NCBI GenBank assembly: GCA_020632955.1
Contig: JACKEO010000002.1
Location: 186,001-250,000 of the forward strand
DNA length: 64,000 bases
Direction of reading: 5' to 3'
From: Alphaproteobacteria bacterium
GTDB taxonomy: Bacteria > Myxococcota_A > UBA796 > GCA-2862545
Shown: piece by piece, positions 8,139 to 16,307 of the stretch
Numbering within the stretch: position 1 is the stretch's first letter
Layout of the letters: each line of letters starts with the position of its first letter
Position numbers and translations under genes: made by a program
The notes under the pieces: model-generated
The model's input: the letters and a program-made list of their open reading frames with translations, nothing else
Databases searched by the model: none
Told to the model about the DNA's origin: nothing

Positions 8139-10292
8139 ATGGCCTCAGACAGCCCTGCCGACGCGGTCCGTGTCATCGCCCACGACGAGGAACGCCTGCT
8201 GGCCGACGTGGCTCGCAAGCTGGCCGAGGCCCCCTACCTGCTGCCGCCGTCCGAGAAGGACGTCGTGGCCGAGCTGCTGCGCCTGCGCGACGAGGTGAAC
8301 GTCGCCAAGGAGGAGGACAAGCCCGCCCTGCTCCAGCAGTACGACCACCAGTACGCCCTGCTCCAGCAGCTGCGCGAGGCGCGGGAGCGTCCCCAGGTCG
8401 ACCCGGCCAGCCCCTACTTCGGGCACCTCCGCATCGAGGAGGACGGCCGCAGCCGCGACCTCTGCCTGGGCAAGGCCACGCGCATCGACCACGGCATCCG
8501 CATCGTGGACTGGCGCAACGCGCCGATCAGCCGGATCTTCTACACGTACCAGCAGGGCGACGAGTTCGAGGAGACCTTCGGGGAGCGGCCCACCACGGGC
8601 ACGATCGCCGCGCGCCGCACCGTGACCATCGAGGGCGGACGCCTGCTTCGCATCGACGCGCCCGAGGGCACCCTCGTGCACGACGACGAGGGCTGGCGCG
8701 TGCGTGAGGCCCCCACCCCGCGCCTGGCCGGGGGCGAGGGCACCAGCCGCACCACCCTGCACGCGCTCGACGCCGGCGGGGGGCGACGCCTCGGGTCGGG
8801 CGGACGCGGCCAGCGCGCCGACAAGCGCCTGCCCGACATCGCCGGCCTCATCGACCCCGAGCAGTTCGGCCTCATCACCCGACCGCGCTCGGGCTTCGTG
8901 GTGGTGCGCGGCACGGCGGGCTCCGGCAAGACCACGGTGGCCCTGCACCGCATCGCCTACCTGGCCTACGAGGACCCGCGCATCGACAGCCAGCGCACGC
9001 TCTTCCTCGTCTTCTCCCGCGCGCTGCGGGACTACGTGGAGCGGGTGCTCCCGGCGCTGGGCATCCACGCGGTGGAGCCGCAGACCTTCCCGGGCTGGGC
9101 GGCGCGGCTGCGCCACCGCCACTTCCCGCGCCTGCCGCGCCAGGTGCGCGACGACACGCCGGAGGTGGTGCTCCGGCTCAAGACCCACCCGGCCACGATG
9201 ATCGCGCTGGAGCGGCAGGTGGAGCGCGTGAGCGCGCCGTCCACCCCCGAGCAGGCCGTGGACGACTGGGCCAGCGTGCTCACCGAGGCCGACGCCATCC
9301 TGCCCGTGCTCCAGGAGGTGGCGCCGGGCGCCTTCACCGAGGCCGAGCTGCGCCGCGCGCTCGAGTACAACCGCGACCGCCACGCCGAGCTGCTCGCCCG
9401 TCTCGACGGCGACGCCCCCCGGCGCGACGACGGTCTGGGCGACGAGGAGCCCGTGCAGGTGGCCCTCGACGCCGAGGACGACGCCCTGCTGCTGCGGGCC
9501 TGGCAGCTGCGCGTGGGTCCCCTCCGCGCGACCCGCGGCAAGGAGCCCCTCCGCTACCTGCACGTGGCGGTGGACGAGGTGCAGGACTTCAGCCCCGTCG
9601 AGATCCGCGTGCTCCTCGACTGCCTCGACGAGCGGCGGTCGATCACCCTGGCGGGCGACACCCAGCAGCACGTGATGCAGGCCGCCGGCTTCACGTCGTG
9701 GACCACCTTCTTCCACTGGCTGGGCATCGACGGCGCGGCGGTCGAGACGCTGCGGGTGGCCTACCGGTCGTCGGCCCCCATCGTCACCTTCGCGATGCAC
9801 GTCCTGGGCGAGCTCGCGGAGGACGACACGCCCCCGCTCACCATGCGGGACGGTCCGCCGGTGGAGGTCTTCCGCTTCACCGACGACGGCCTCGCCGTGT
9901 CCTTCCTGGCCGACGCCCTGCAGGCGCTGGTGCGCGCCGAGCCGCTCGCGAGCGTGGCGGTGCTGGCGCCCAACGGGGCCATGGCCGACATCTACCACGC
10001 AGGCCTGGCCCGGGCGGAGGTGCCCAGCCTGCGACGCGTGCACGACGAGACCTTCGCCTTCGCACCCGGCGTGGACGTGGTGGACATCCGGCAGGTGAAG
10101 GGCCTCGAGTTCGACTACGTCGTGATCGTCGACGGGTCGGCCCGCACCTGGCCCGACACGCCCTCGAACCGGCGCCTGCTGCACGTGGCCGCCACCCGCG
10201 CCATCCACCAGCTGTGGATCACCGCCGCCGGCACCCTGTCGCCCATCCTGCGCGAGGCGCTGGAGGCCCACGCCGCGGCGCTCGGGGACTAG
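8139..10292 (+). CDS. HelD-like superfamily 1 helicase/ATPase (RNA polymerase-associated type)
   Basis: A 717-residue UvrD/Rep-fold ATPase. The N-terminal helical region (KDVVAELLRLRDEVNVAKEE) and the phrase RGTAGSGKTTVALHRIAYL near residue 257 (Walker A) are typical of HelD proteins, which dislodge stalled or inactive RNA polymerase from DNA. Later motifs are DEVQDFSPVEIR (Walker B), LAGDTQQHVMQ (motif III), and VKGLEFDYVVIVD with HVAATRAIHQLWI (motifs V-VI). The ATG at 8139 has no clear ribosome-binding site. It is convergent with the kinase gene, 22 bases between stops. Assignment as HelD rather than another UvrD-like protein is likely but not certain. Confidence 0.82.
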   Translation: MASDSPADAVRVIAHDEERLLADVARKLAEAPYLLPPSEKDVVAELLRLRDEVNVAKEEDKPALLQQYDHQYALLQQLREARERPQVDPASPYFGHLRIEEDGRSRDLCLGKATRIDHGIRIVDWRNAPISRIFYTYQQGDEFEETFGERPTTGTIAARRTVTIEGGRLLRIDAPEGTLVHDDEGWRVREAPTPRLAGGEGTSRTTLHALDAGGGRRLGSGGRGQRADKRLPDIAGLIDPEQFGLITRPRSGFVVVRGTAGSGKTTVALHRIAYLAYEDPRIDSQRTLFLVFSRALRDYVERVLPALGIHAVEPQTFPGWAARLRHRHFPRLPRQVRDDTPEVVLRLKTHPATMIALERQVERVSAPSTPEQAVDDWASVLTEADAILPVLQEVAPGAFTEAELRRALEYNRDRHAELLARLDGDAPRRDDGLGDEEPVQVALDAEDDALLLRAWQLRVGPLRATRGKEPLRYLHVAVDEVQDFSPVEIRVLLDCLDERRSITLAGDTQQHVMQAAGFTSWTTFFHWLGIDGAAVETLRVAYRSSAPIVTFAMHVLGELAEDDTPPLTMRDGPPVEVFRFTDDGLAVSFLADALQALVRAEPLASVAVLAPNGAMADIYHAGLARAEVPSLRRVHDETFAFAPGVDVVDIRQVKGLEFDYVVIVDGSARTWPDTPSNRRLLHVAATRAIHQLWITAAGTLSPILREALEAHAAALGD

Positions 10293-10314
10293 AGCACCGC
10301 TCCCGCGCGCCCGC

Positions 10315-11460
10315 TCAGCCGACGCCCCACCAGGCGAGCAGCCAGGCCGCCGACGCGCAGGCCGCGCCCGCGCAGAACCAGGCCAGCGCCACGGGCCAGG
10401 TGACCGCGACCACGGCCTTGGTCGGCGGGTGGGGCGTGGCATCGTCCTCGTCCGCGGGCGCCACCGCCTCGCGCAGCGCCCGCGCCATCGACCGCGCCGA
10501 GGCGAAGCGCCGCTGCGGCTCGGGGTGGAGGGCCTGCGCCAGCACCGCGCGCAGCGGGTCGGGCACCTCCGGCGCCTCGGGCAGGGGCGCACGCTTGCGC
10601 TCCGCCAGGGCGGGCAGGCTCTCCTCGCTGCGCGTGGGGACGGGCTTGCGCCCGGTCATGATCTCCCACCCCACCGCGCCCAGGCCGTAGACGTCGGCCG
10701 CCACGTCGGGCTCCGCGCCCTCCAGCTGCTCCGGCGCCAGGTACGACAGCGTGCCGGCCCGGGGCAGGAAGTCCTCGCCGAGCCGCGCGATGCCGAAGTC
10801 CAGCACCTTCGGCTGGCCTGCCGGCGTGACGAGCACGTTGTCGGGCTTGAGGTCGCGGTGGATGACCCCGCGGCGGTGCGCGTGGTCCACGGCCTCGCAC
10901 AGCTTGGCGAGCATCTCGGCACGCCCGGCCGGGTCGAGCAGGTAGACCGCCTGCAGCAACGGCGCGCCCTCCACCAGCTCCATCGCCATCGCGGGCACGC
11001 CGTCGTCGGTCTCGAAGACCTCGTACACCTGCGGGATGCCCGGGTGGAGCACCCGGCCGAGCGCGTCGACCTCGGTGCCGAACTGGGCCCGCACCCGGCG
11101 GCTGTGACGCAGCGGCAGCATGGTCTTCACCGCCACGCGGCGCCGCGGGGCCTCCTGCTCGGCCTCGTAGACCACGCCCATGCCGCCGCGCCCGATCTCG
11201 CGGAGGATGCGGAAACGACCGAGCCGCTCGGGCAGCCCGGAGACGTCGTCCCCGCTGGCGTCGTCTGCCGTGGCGGGCCCCTCGGCCTCCGCCTTCAGGT
11301 CGGCCTCCACGAGGCGACGCACCAGCGCCGCGAGCGCAGGGTCCTCCCCCGAGCGTCGCGCCGCCTCGTCGACGCGCTCCCCGGGCTCGAGCTCGCCCAC
11401 CTCGTCGAAGATCTCGCGCGCGCGCCGGTAGCGGTCGACGTCGATCCCCCCCTCGGCCAC
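10315..11460 (-). CDS. Hanks-type serine/threonine protein kinase, C-terminal membrane anchor
   Basis: A 381-residue kinase that probably works with the ECF sigma factor encoded just upstream. After an N-terminal helical segment of the kind seen in sigma-associated kinases (RAREIFDEVGEL), the kinase domain shows GRGGMGVVYEAE (glycine loop), VAVKTM (Lys), HRDLKPDN near residue 200, DFGIARLG and LAPEQLEG, so it should be active. The last 25 residues are hydrophobic and Trp-rich, one membrane segment. The GTG at 11460 was chosen because TGAGGG lies eight bases upstream; the start lies 11 bases past the sigma stop, so the two are likely co-transcribed. Confidence 0.88.
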   Translation of the reverse strand: MAEGGIDVDRYRRAREIFDEVGELEPGERVDEAARRSGEDPALAALVRRLVEADLKAEAEGPATADDASGDDVSGLPERLGRFRILREIGRGGMGVVYEAEQEAPRRRVAVKTMLPLRHSRRVRAQFGTEVDALGRVLHPGIPQVYEVFETDDGVPAMAMELVEGAPLLQAVYLLDPAGRAEMLAKLCEAVDHAHRRGVIHRDLKPDNVLVTPAGQPKVLDFGIARLGEDFLPRAGTLSYLAPEQLEGAEPDVAADVYGLGAVGWEIMTGRKPVPTRSEESLPALAERKRAPLPEAPEVPDPLRAVLAQALHPEPQRRFASARSMARALREAVAPADEDDATPHPPTKAVVAVTWPVALAWFCAGAACASAAWLLAWWGVG

Positions 11461-11471
11461 CGCGATCGCCC

Positions 11472-11963
11472 TCAGCCGAGGCGGTCGGTCAGGAAGGCGC
11501 GCGCGAACCGCCACGTGCGGTCGACCGTGCTGGCCGACACGCCGAGCTGCTCGGCCACCTCGGGGACGGAGGCGCCGCCGTACACGCGCAGCAGCACCAC
11601 GTCCGCGGCGACCGGATCGACCTCGCGGAGGTCCTCCAGCGCCTGATCCATCGCCAGGAAGCCCTCGGCGTCGAGGCCGTCGTCGGCCAGCCCGGCCAGG
11701 GTGGTGCGGGCCGGATCCACACCGCGCTTCTGCGACGACCGGGCCCGCGCCCGATCGATGAGCACCTGGCGCATCGCGCGGGCGGCCACCGCCACGAAGT
11801 GCCCGCGCGAGGCGTAGGCACCCCCTCCGGCCGACACCTTCGCCCACGCCTCGTGGAGCAGGGCCGTGGGGTCGAGGGTCTGCTGCCCGTGCCCGCGCTC
11901 GCCGTGGATGCGGCGCGCCAGCGAGCGCAGGTGGGCGTAGAGGTCGTCGAAGCCGTCGTCCAT
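11472..11963 (-). CDS. ECF-type RNA polymerase sigma factor
   Basis: A 163-residue sigma factor with region 2 (LDPTALLHEAWAKV, ARAMRQVLIDRARAR) and region 4 (VLLRVYGGASVPEVAEQLGVS). This is the ECF group common in planctomycetes and myxobacteria that is encoded beside serine/threonine kinases rather than classical anti-sigma factors. The ATG at 11963 has no ribosome-binding site, and a TTAGGC box lies only 7 nt upstream, suggesting a leaderless message. The downstream kinase may regulate it; that link is inferred from gene order. Confidence 0.88.
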   Translation of the reverse strand: MDDGFDDLYAHLRSLARRIHGERGHGQQTLDPTALLHEAWAKVSAGGGAYASRGHFVAVAARAMRQVLIDRARARSSQKRGVDPARTTLAGLADDGLDAEGFLAMDQALEDLREVDPVAADVVLLRVYGGASVPEVAEQLGVSASTVDRTWRFARAFLTDRLG

Positions 11964-11970
11964 CGCCCGC

Positions 11971-11976
11971 GCCTAA
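11971..11976 (-). promoter_or_regulatory. candidate -10 element (TTAGGC) for leaderless sigma-factor mRNA
   Basis: On the minus strand CGGTTAGGC ends 7 nt before the ATG at 11963. No Shine-Dalgarno sequence is present. The pattern matches that before the HelD-like gene. Confidence 0.3.
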
Positions 11977-12003
11977 CCGGCGCACGGCAGGAGGTGAGAC
12001 CGC

Positions 12004-12468
12004 TCAGGCACCCGGCAGCAGCACCACGCCGCTGTCGGCATCCACCTGGTGGGGACGAGGCACCCCGATGTTCGCGACCACCGCGCGGATCACGGTGAGC
12101 TCGGGGAAGGACACCGAGGCGTCGGCCTCCGCGATGCGCGCGAGCTCCCCCACCACCTCCCAGCGCTCGGCGTCGTCGAGGCCCGCCCCGAGGCGTCGCG
12201 CGGCGTCCTCCACGCGACGGAGGAAGGCCAGGCCGCCCTCGAAGGTGGGGGTGATCGCGAGCACGTCGCGCACCAGGCGCGCGCGGTCGTCGTCGCTGTG
12301 GTCCCCCAGCCGCCGGGCGAGCGCCTCGCCGAGGGCCCGCTGCTTCGGCACGTTGAGCGTGGGCCCGTCACCCGGGTGCGGGCGCGCGTCGGCCACCACC
12401 ACGGCGGCCCCCAGGAAGACCAGGTAGCGGGCGGTGCGGGCGTCCATCGTGGCGACGGCCCCCGTCAC
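12004..12468 (-). CDS. hypothetical protein, weak TerB-like resemblance
   Basis: A 154-residue, largely alpha-helical protein without a signal peptide. The C-terminal half (ARIAEADASVSFPELTVIRAVVANIGV) has the acidic, helical pattern of TerB-like domains, but the match is weak. GTG at 12468 overlaps the stop of the upstream gene (GTGA); an internal ATG at 12447 is an alternative start. It is the second gene of a two-gene unit with the protein at 12465-13613. Function unknown. Confidence 0.6.
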   Translation of the reverse strand: MTGAVATMDARTARYLVFLGAAVVVADARPHPGDGPTLNVPKQRALGEALARRLGDHSDDDRARLVRDVLAITPTFEGGLAFLRRVEDAARRLGAGLDDAERWEVVGELARIAEADASVSFPELTVIRAVVANIGVPRPHQVDADSGVVLLPGA

Positions 12469-13613
12469 TGCAGCCGCGCGCGGAGCGCGACGACGGCCTG
12501 GGTGGCCTGCGACAGGCCGTCCCGAAGGCGGGGGGCGACGGAGGTGCCGGCGAGCGCGTCGAGCGTGGCCGCCACCTGCTGGGGATCGGTGTCGCGCGCC
12601 TGGGCGAGCTCGGCGCGCACCAGCTCCAGCACCTTGGGGTTCACCTCGGCGTCGGGCGCCACCTCCTCGAGGGCGTGGTGCACGAGCCGGAGCCGCGCGC
12701 CCGCCACCACCTGCTCGAGCTCCTCCACGGTGGTGGCCCCCGCGAGCAGCGCCCCCGCGGGGCCCGACAGCGACCGCCCCGACACCTCGCCGAGGGCGGC
12801 GTGGAGCGCGCCGCGGACCGCACCCACGACCTCGGCCCAGGCGTCGCGCACCGCCTCGAGGCCGGAGCGGAGGATGCGACGGGCGGCCTTGTCGAGCTCG
12901 GACGAGACCAGCAGCTCGTCGAGCCCCCCCTGCACCCCGAGCACCCCGAGGTCGGGGTCCCAGCTGTCGAGCTGATCGAAGGCCTCCTGCAGCGCCGCCA
13001 GACGGGGCGCGAGCGAGGGATCGCTCCCCACCGCCTCGGCGAGGGCCTCCACGGCGTCCTCGAGGGCGTCCACGCTGCCGAGGTGGGCGTAGAAGCCGTC
13101 GAGCACGCGGCCCGCGGTGGGCTCGTGGGTGCCGAAGAGCTCGGCGGTGGCCTGCACCAGCGCCTGGCTGCGCTTCGCCACGACCGCCTCGTCCTCGTCG
13201 GGCTCGGGCGCCTGCCCCAGCTCGCCCTTGAGGAAGCGGAAGAGCTTGAGGGCCACCACCACGTCGGCCCGCTTGGCCTTCCCCGTGCGCACGGTGCGCG
13301 TGAAGATCAGCCGCCCCCCGGTCCCGTCGGAGGTGACCGTGCCCGCGAGCGACACGAGACGCTTCGGGTCGTCGAAGAAGTCCGCGTAGCTGGCGGGCTT
13401 GAGCGCCTTGTACCGCTTGAGGCGCCGCGCGATGAGGCGGGGGTTCTTGAAGACCTCCGGCTCCACGGCGTCGTCGAGGTGGAGCAGGGCCTCCTTCGAC
13501 TCCCGGTCCACCACCAGGAAGAAGGTGCAGGTGAGCTCGCCCTTCGCCGCCCGCAGCGCCTTGCCGAGGCGCTTGACGAGCGCGAGGTGCCGCGGGTTGT
13601 TCCGGATGGGCAT
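12465..13613 (-). CDS. hypothetical protein, helical and coiled-coil-rich
   Basis: A 382-residue soluble protein that I do not recognise. The N-terminal 60 residues are basic (ALVKRLGKALRAAKGE) and followed by a mixed region; residues 150-380 are long amphipathic helices rich in Ala, Leu and Glu. No cysteine cluster, nucleotide-binding motif or membrane segment is visible. The ATG at 13613 (MPIRNNPRHLALV) was chosen over an upstream frame-open extension that looks non-coding (Arg/Pro/Gly-rich). It is coupled to the TerB-like gene. Confidence 0.65.
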   Translation of the reverse strand: MPIRNNPRHLALVKRLGKALRAAKGELTCTFFLVVDRESKEALLHLDDAVEPEVFKNPRLIARRLKRYKALKPASYADFFDDPKRLVSLAGTVTSDGTGGRLIFTRTVRTGKAKRADVVVALKLFRFLKGELGQAPEPDEDEAVVAKRSQALVQATAELFGTHEPTAGRVLDGFYAHLGSVDALEDAVEALAEAVGSDPSLAPRLAALQEAFDQLDSWDPDLGVLGVQGGLDELLVSSELDKAARRILRSGLEAVRDAWAEVVGAVRGALHAALGEVSGRSLSGPAGALLAGATTVEELEQVVAGARLRLVHHALEEVAPDAEVNPKVLELVRAELAQARDTDPQQVAATLDALAGTSVAPRLRDGLSQATQAVVALRARLQ

Positions 13614-13751
13614 CGGCGATCCGTGGGTCGGGGACCGGGCGCCCGCCTCACGGCGGCGCCACGGCGGCCACGAGGACCCCCGCGGGCCGTAGCACGGCGG
13701 GATCCCTCGATCCGTCCCCACGCGACGCGGAGGGAGATCGCGTCACCCTGC

Positions 13752-13780
13752 TTGCGAATCTAATCTACGTAGTTTAGAAT
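13752..13780 (+). promoter_or_regulatory. sigma-70-type promoter with a TetR-like palindromic operator
   Basis: TTGCGA (13752-13757), a 17-base spacer, then TAGAAT (13775-13780). It lies in the most AT-rich short patch nearby. An imperfect palindrome, TAATCTACGTAGTTTA (13761-13776) with core CTACGTAG, fills the spacer and enters the -10. Transcription would start about 13787, with AGGAGG at 13791 and the ATG at 13801. A TetR gene is the second gene of this transcript, so autorepression is likely. Confidence 0.72.
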
Positions 13781-13800
13781 GTTGGCACCCAGGAGGACCC

Positions 13801-14652
13801 ATGTCCCAGCCCGCACCCCAGCCCACCGAGGTCCCCATGATCCGCCACGTCCTCGAGCGCCCCGAAGGCCGCCTCGTCCTCGACGTCCACGGCACGCACG
13901 GCCGCCCCGTGGTCTGCCTGCCCGGCATCGGCGACCTGCGCGCCACCTGGCGCCGTCTCGCCCCCCTGCTCGCCGAGGCGGGTCACGTGGTCTACAGCGT
14001 CGACTCCCGAGGCCACGGCGAGAGCGACGCCACCTTCTCCGACCATGGCCCCGAGGCGCTCGGCGACGACGTCGTCGCGCTGCTCGAGGCCTTCGACCTG
14101 CACGACGCCGTGCTCGTGGGCAACTCGATGGGGGCGGCCGCGGCCGCGCACGCCGCGCTGGCGGTGCCCCACCGGGTGGGCGCGCTGGTCTTCCTGGCGC
14201 CCTTCGTCCGGGTGATGCCCGCCGATCGCTGGATGCGCCCGCTCGTGCCCCTGCTCTTCGCCGCCCCGTGGGGTGCGGCCGCGTGGAGCGCCTACCGCCG
14301 CACGCTGTTCCGCACGCTGCCGGAGGATCTGGACGAGGACGTGGCCCGGGTGCGGGCCAACCTCGCCGAGCGCGGTCGGCTCGCCGCGGTGCGCGGGATG
14401 CTCCGCGCCTCGAAGGGCGGCGTCGAGGCCCGCCTCGGCCAGCTCCGCGCGCCCACGCTGGTGATCATGGGCGCCCAGGACCCGGACTTCGGCGACCCCG
14501 AGGCCGAGGGGCGCACGGTGCAGGCGCTCGTGGGGGGCCCCTCCACGCTCGCGGTCTTCGACGCCACGGGGCACTACCCGCAGATCGAGCGCCCCGAGGC
14601 CACGGCGGCCGCGGTGCTGGCCTTCCTGGCGGACGGTCCCGATGGCGCGTAG
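13801..14652 (+). CDS. alpha/beta hydrolase
   Basis: A 283-residue cytosolic hydrolase with an alpha/beta-hydrolase triad: nucleophile GNSMG near residue 108, acidic residue in MGAQDPD near residue 224, and histidine in ATGHYPQ near residue 261. VVCLPGIGD supplies the oxyanion strand and DSRGHGES the usual turn. AGGAGG lies four bases before the ATG. Its end overlaps the TetR gene by 11 bases. Together with the operator upstream this looks like a regulator/target pair, with the hydrolase probably acting on the small molecule sensed or a relative of it. The substrate is not predictable. Confidence 0.87.
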   Translation: MSQPAPQPTEVPMIRHVLERPEGRLVLDVHGTHGRPVVCLPGIGDLRATWRRLAPLLAEAGHVVYSVDSRGHGESDATFSDHGPEALGDDVVALLEAFDLHDAVLVGNSMGAAAAAHAALAVPHRVGALVFLAPFVRVMPADRWMRPLVPLLFAAPWGAAAWSAYRRTLFRTLPEDLDEDVARVRANLAERGRLAAVRGMLRASKGGVEARLGQLRAPTLVIMGAQDPDFGDPEAEGRTVQALVGGPSTLAVFDATGHYPQIERPEATAAAVLAFLADGPDGA

Positions 14653-15223
14653 GCCGGGACCGAGCCTCGACCGCCAGCAGGTGATCGACGCCGCCGTGGC
14701 GCTGGTGGACGCCGAGGGCGCCGAGGCGCTGGGCGTCACGCGGCTCGCCGAGGTCCTGGGCATCCGTCCCCCCTCGCTCTACCACCACGTGGGGAAGGGA
14801 GACGCGCTCGCCAGGGCGCTCGTGCACGAGGCGGCCCGGAGCCAGCTCCACGCCCTCACTGCGGCGGTGGCGGGCGTGGACGCACCGGAGGACGCCCTCC
14901 GCGCCCTGGCGCACGGGGCACGGGCCTGGGCCCGGCGTCACCCCGGGCTGCAGGCGCACCTGGCGCGCACGCCCCCCGACAACGACCACCCGGACTTCCG
15001 GCCCGTGCTCGACGCCCTCCTCGCCCTGTTCGGCCGTCCCCTGGCGGCGTGGGGCCTCGAGGGCGAGCACGCGGTGCACACGGCGCGGGCGGTGCGCGCC
15101 GCGGTCCACGGCTTCGTGCTGCTGGAGCAGGCCGGCCAGTTCGCCCTCGCGGTGGACCCCGAGGCCAGCTTCGCCTGGATGGTGGACGGCCTCGTGCGCG
15201 GCCTGCGCCCCGCGGCGGGCTGA
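14642..15223 (+). CDS. TetR-family transcriptional regulator
   Basis: A 193-residue repressor. The N-terminal helix-turn-helix spans about residues 8-55 (DAAVALVDAEGAEALGVTRLAEVLGIRPPSLYHHVGKG, broken here only for length). The C-terminal ligand domain resembles the WHG/TetR_C_33 type. The ATG overlaps the hydrolase gene by 11 bases, so the two are co-translated. The palindrome at 13761-13776 is the likely binding site. Ligand unknown. Confidence 0.9.
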   Translation: MARRPGPSLDRQQVIDAAVALVDAEGAEALGVTRLAEVLGIRPPSLYHHVGKGDALARALVHEAARSQLHALTAAVAGVDAPEDALRALAHGARAWARRHPGLQAHLARTPPDNDHPDFRPVLDALLALFGRPLAAWGLEGEHAVHTARAVRAAVHGFVLLEQAGQFALAVDPEASFAWMVDGLVRGLRPAAG

Positions 15224-15239
15224 GCCGGTCGCCCTCCGG

Positions 15240-15245
15240 TACACT
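15240..15245 (+). promoter_or_regulatory. candidate -10 element (GGTACACT)
   Basis: TACACT preceded by GG lies 23 nt before the ATG at 15269. Just downstream, GGCCCC (15248-15253) can pair with GGGGCC (15260-15265), enclosing the AGGGG ribosome-binding site. Confidence 0.35.
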
Positions 15246-15268
15246 CCGGCCCCACCCCAGGGGCCCCC

Positions 15269-16255
15269 ATGTCGCCCGAGCGCTGGACCGAGGACGACGT
15301 CGCCTCCCTGGGCCCCGACGAGTACGACGTCCAGGAGTTCAAGGGCTCGGCCTGGATCTGGCACGACGGCGACCTGAACCCCGAGTTCCACGCCGCCTAC
15401 AGCAAGCAGCTGTCGGCCTTCTCGAACGGCGCCGGCGGCCGCATCCTGCTGGGGGTGGACGACGCCGGTCGCATCGACGGCGGCGTGCCCGTCGAGATCA
15501 AGAAGGGCGGCACGCGCTCCTGGCTCGAGGACATCACCCCGGGCCTGGTGGACCCGCCGCTCGCCTCCTTCAACGTCCACGAGGTGCTGGGCACCGGCGC
15601 GGACTCCGCCATCCTGCCCGGCCACGCCGTGTACGTGGTGGAGGTGCCGCCCAGCGACGCGGCGCCCCACCAGGCGCTCGACCACCGCTACTACCTCCGC
15701 ATCGCCGGGAAGAGCCGGCCGATGGGCCACGTGCACGTCACCGACGTGCTCCGCCGCACGCGCCACCCGGTGGTCGACGTGCGTCGGCTGGCCCCCTACG
15801 GCCCCGAGGAGCGCATCACCACCGACCCCCGGGGTCCGAAGGTGCTCGTGAGCTTCCGCATCTTCCTCGAGAACCGCGGCCGCACCCTGGCGCGCCACGT
15901 GGGCGCCGAGATCGCCCTGCCCCGCCCCGTGGTGAACCGCGAGGTGCGACGCCGCACGCTGGAGGGACCCGACGTGGGCCTCACGCAGCGGCCGGGCACG
16001 GTCACCTTCTTCCGCTACCACCCCCACCCCGTCTTCCCGTCGCAGGACCTCTCCTTCCTGCAGGTGTGGGTGGCCATCCACCGCTCCAACCTCGACGCCG
16101 TGCGCACCGGACTCGCGCGCATCGCGTGGCGGGTCTACGCCGACGACGCCCCGGCCCGCACCGGATCCCGCTCGCTGGCCGACTTCGCCGTCGTGCGGGA
16201 CGCCGTGGCCTGGCTCGATCGCCGCCCGGACACGCCGGAGGACGCGGCAGGCTGA
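15269..16255 (+). CDS. AlbA_2 (Schlafen-like, AAA_4) domain protein
   Basis: A 328-residue protein. Residues 15-150 match the AlbA_2/divergent AAA_4 pattern: an acidic-lysine start (VQEFKGSAW), KQLSAFSNGAGGRILLGVDDAGRI, and YYLRIAGKSRPM. This domain is found in transcription-associated and some phage-defence proteins. The C-terminal 170 residues form a beta-rich region I cannot place (PKVLVSFRIFLENRG, LSFLQVWVAIHRSNL). There is no typical C-terminal winged helix, so it is not a standard AlbA_2 regulator. It reads toward the penicillin acylase gene with 52 bases between. Confidence 0.72.
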   Translation: MSPERWTEDDVASLGPDEYDVQEFKGSAWIWHDGDLNPEFHAAYSKQLSAFSNGAGGRILLGVDDAGRIDGGVPVEIKKGGTRSWLEDITPGLVDPPLASFNVHEVLGTGADSAILPGHAVYVVEVPPSDAAPHQALDHRYYLRIAGKSRPMGHVHVTDVLRRTRHPVVDVRRLAPYGPEERITTDPRGPKVLVSFRIFLENRGRTLARHVGAEIALPRPVVNREVRRRTLEGPDVGLTQRPGTVTFFRYHPHPVFPSQDLSFLQVWVAIHRSNLDAVRTGLARIAWRVYADDAPARTGSRSLADFAVVRDAVAWLDRRPDTPEDAAG

Positions 16256-16275
16256 GCCCACGCAGGCCGTCGGCG

Positions 16276-16281
16276 TAGGAT
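16276..16281 (+). promoter_or_regulatory. candidate -10 element TAGGAT
   Basis: TAGGAT lies 26 nt before the GTG start at 16308. GGGG at about 16300 is the likely ribosome-binding site. No clear -35. Confidence 0.3.
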
Positions 16282-16307
16282 GCGGACGCGTCCACACCGG
16301 GGTCTCC

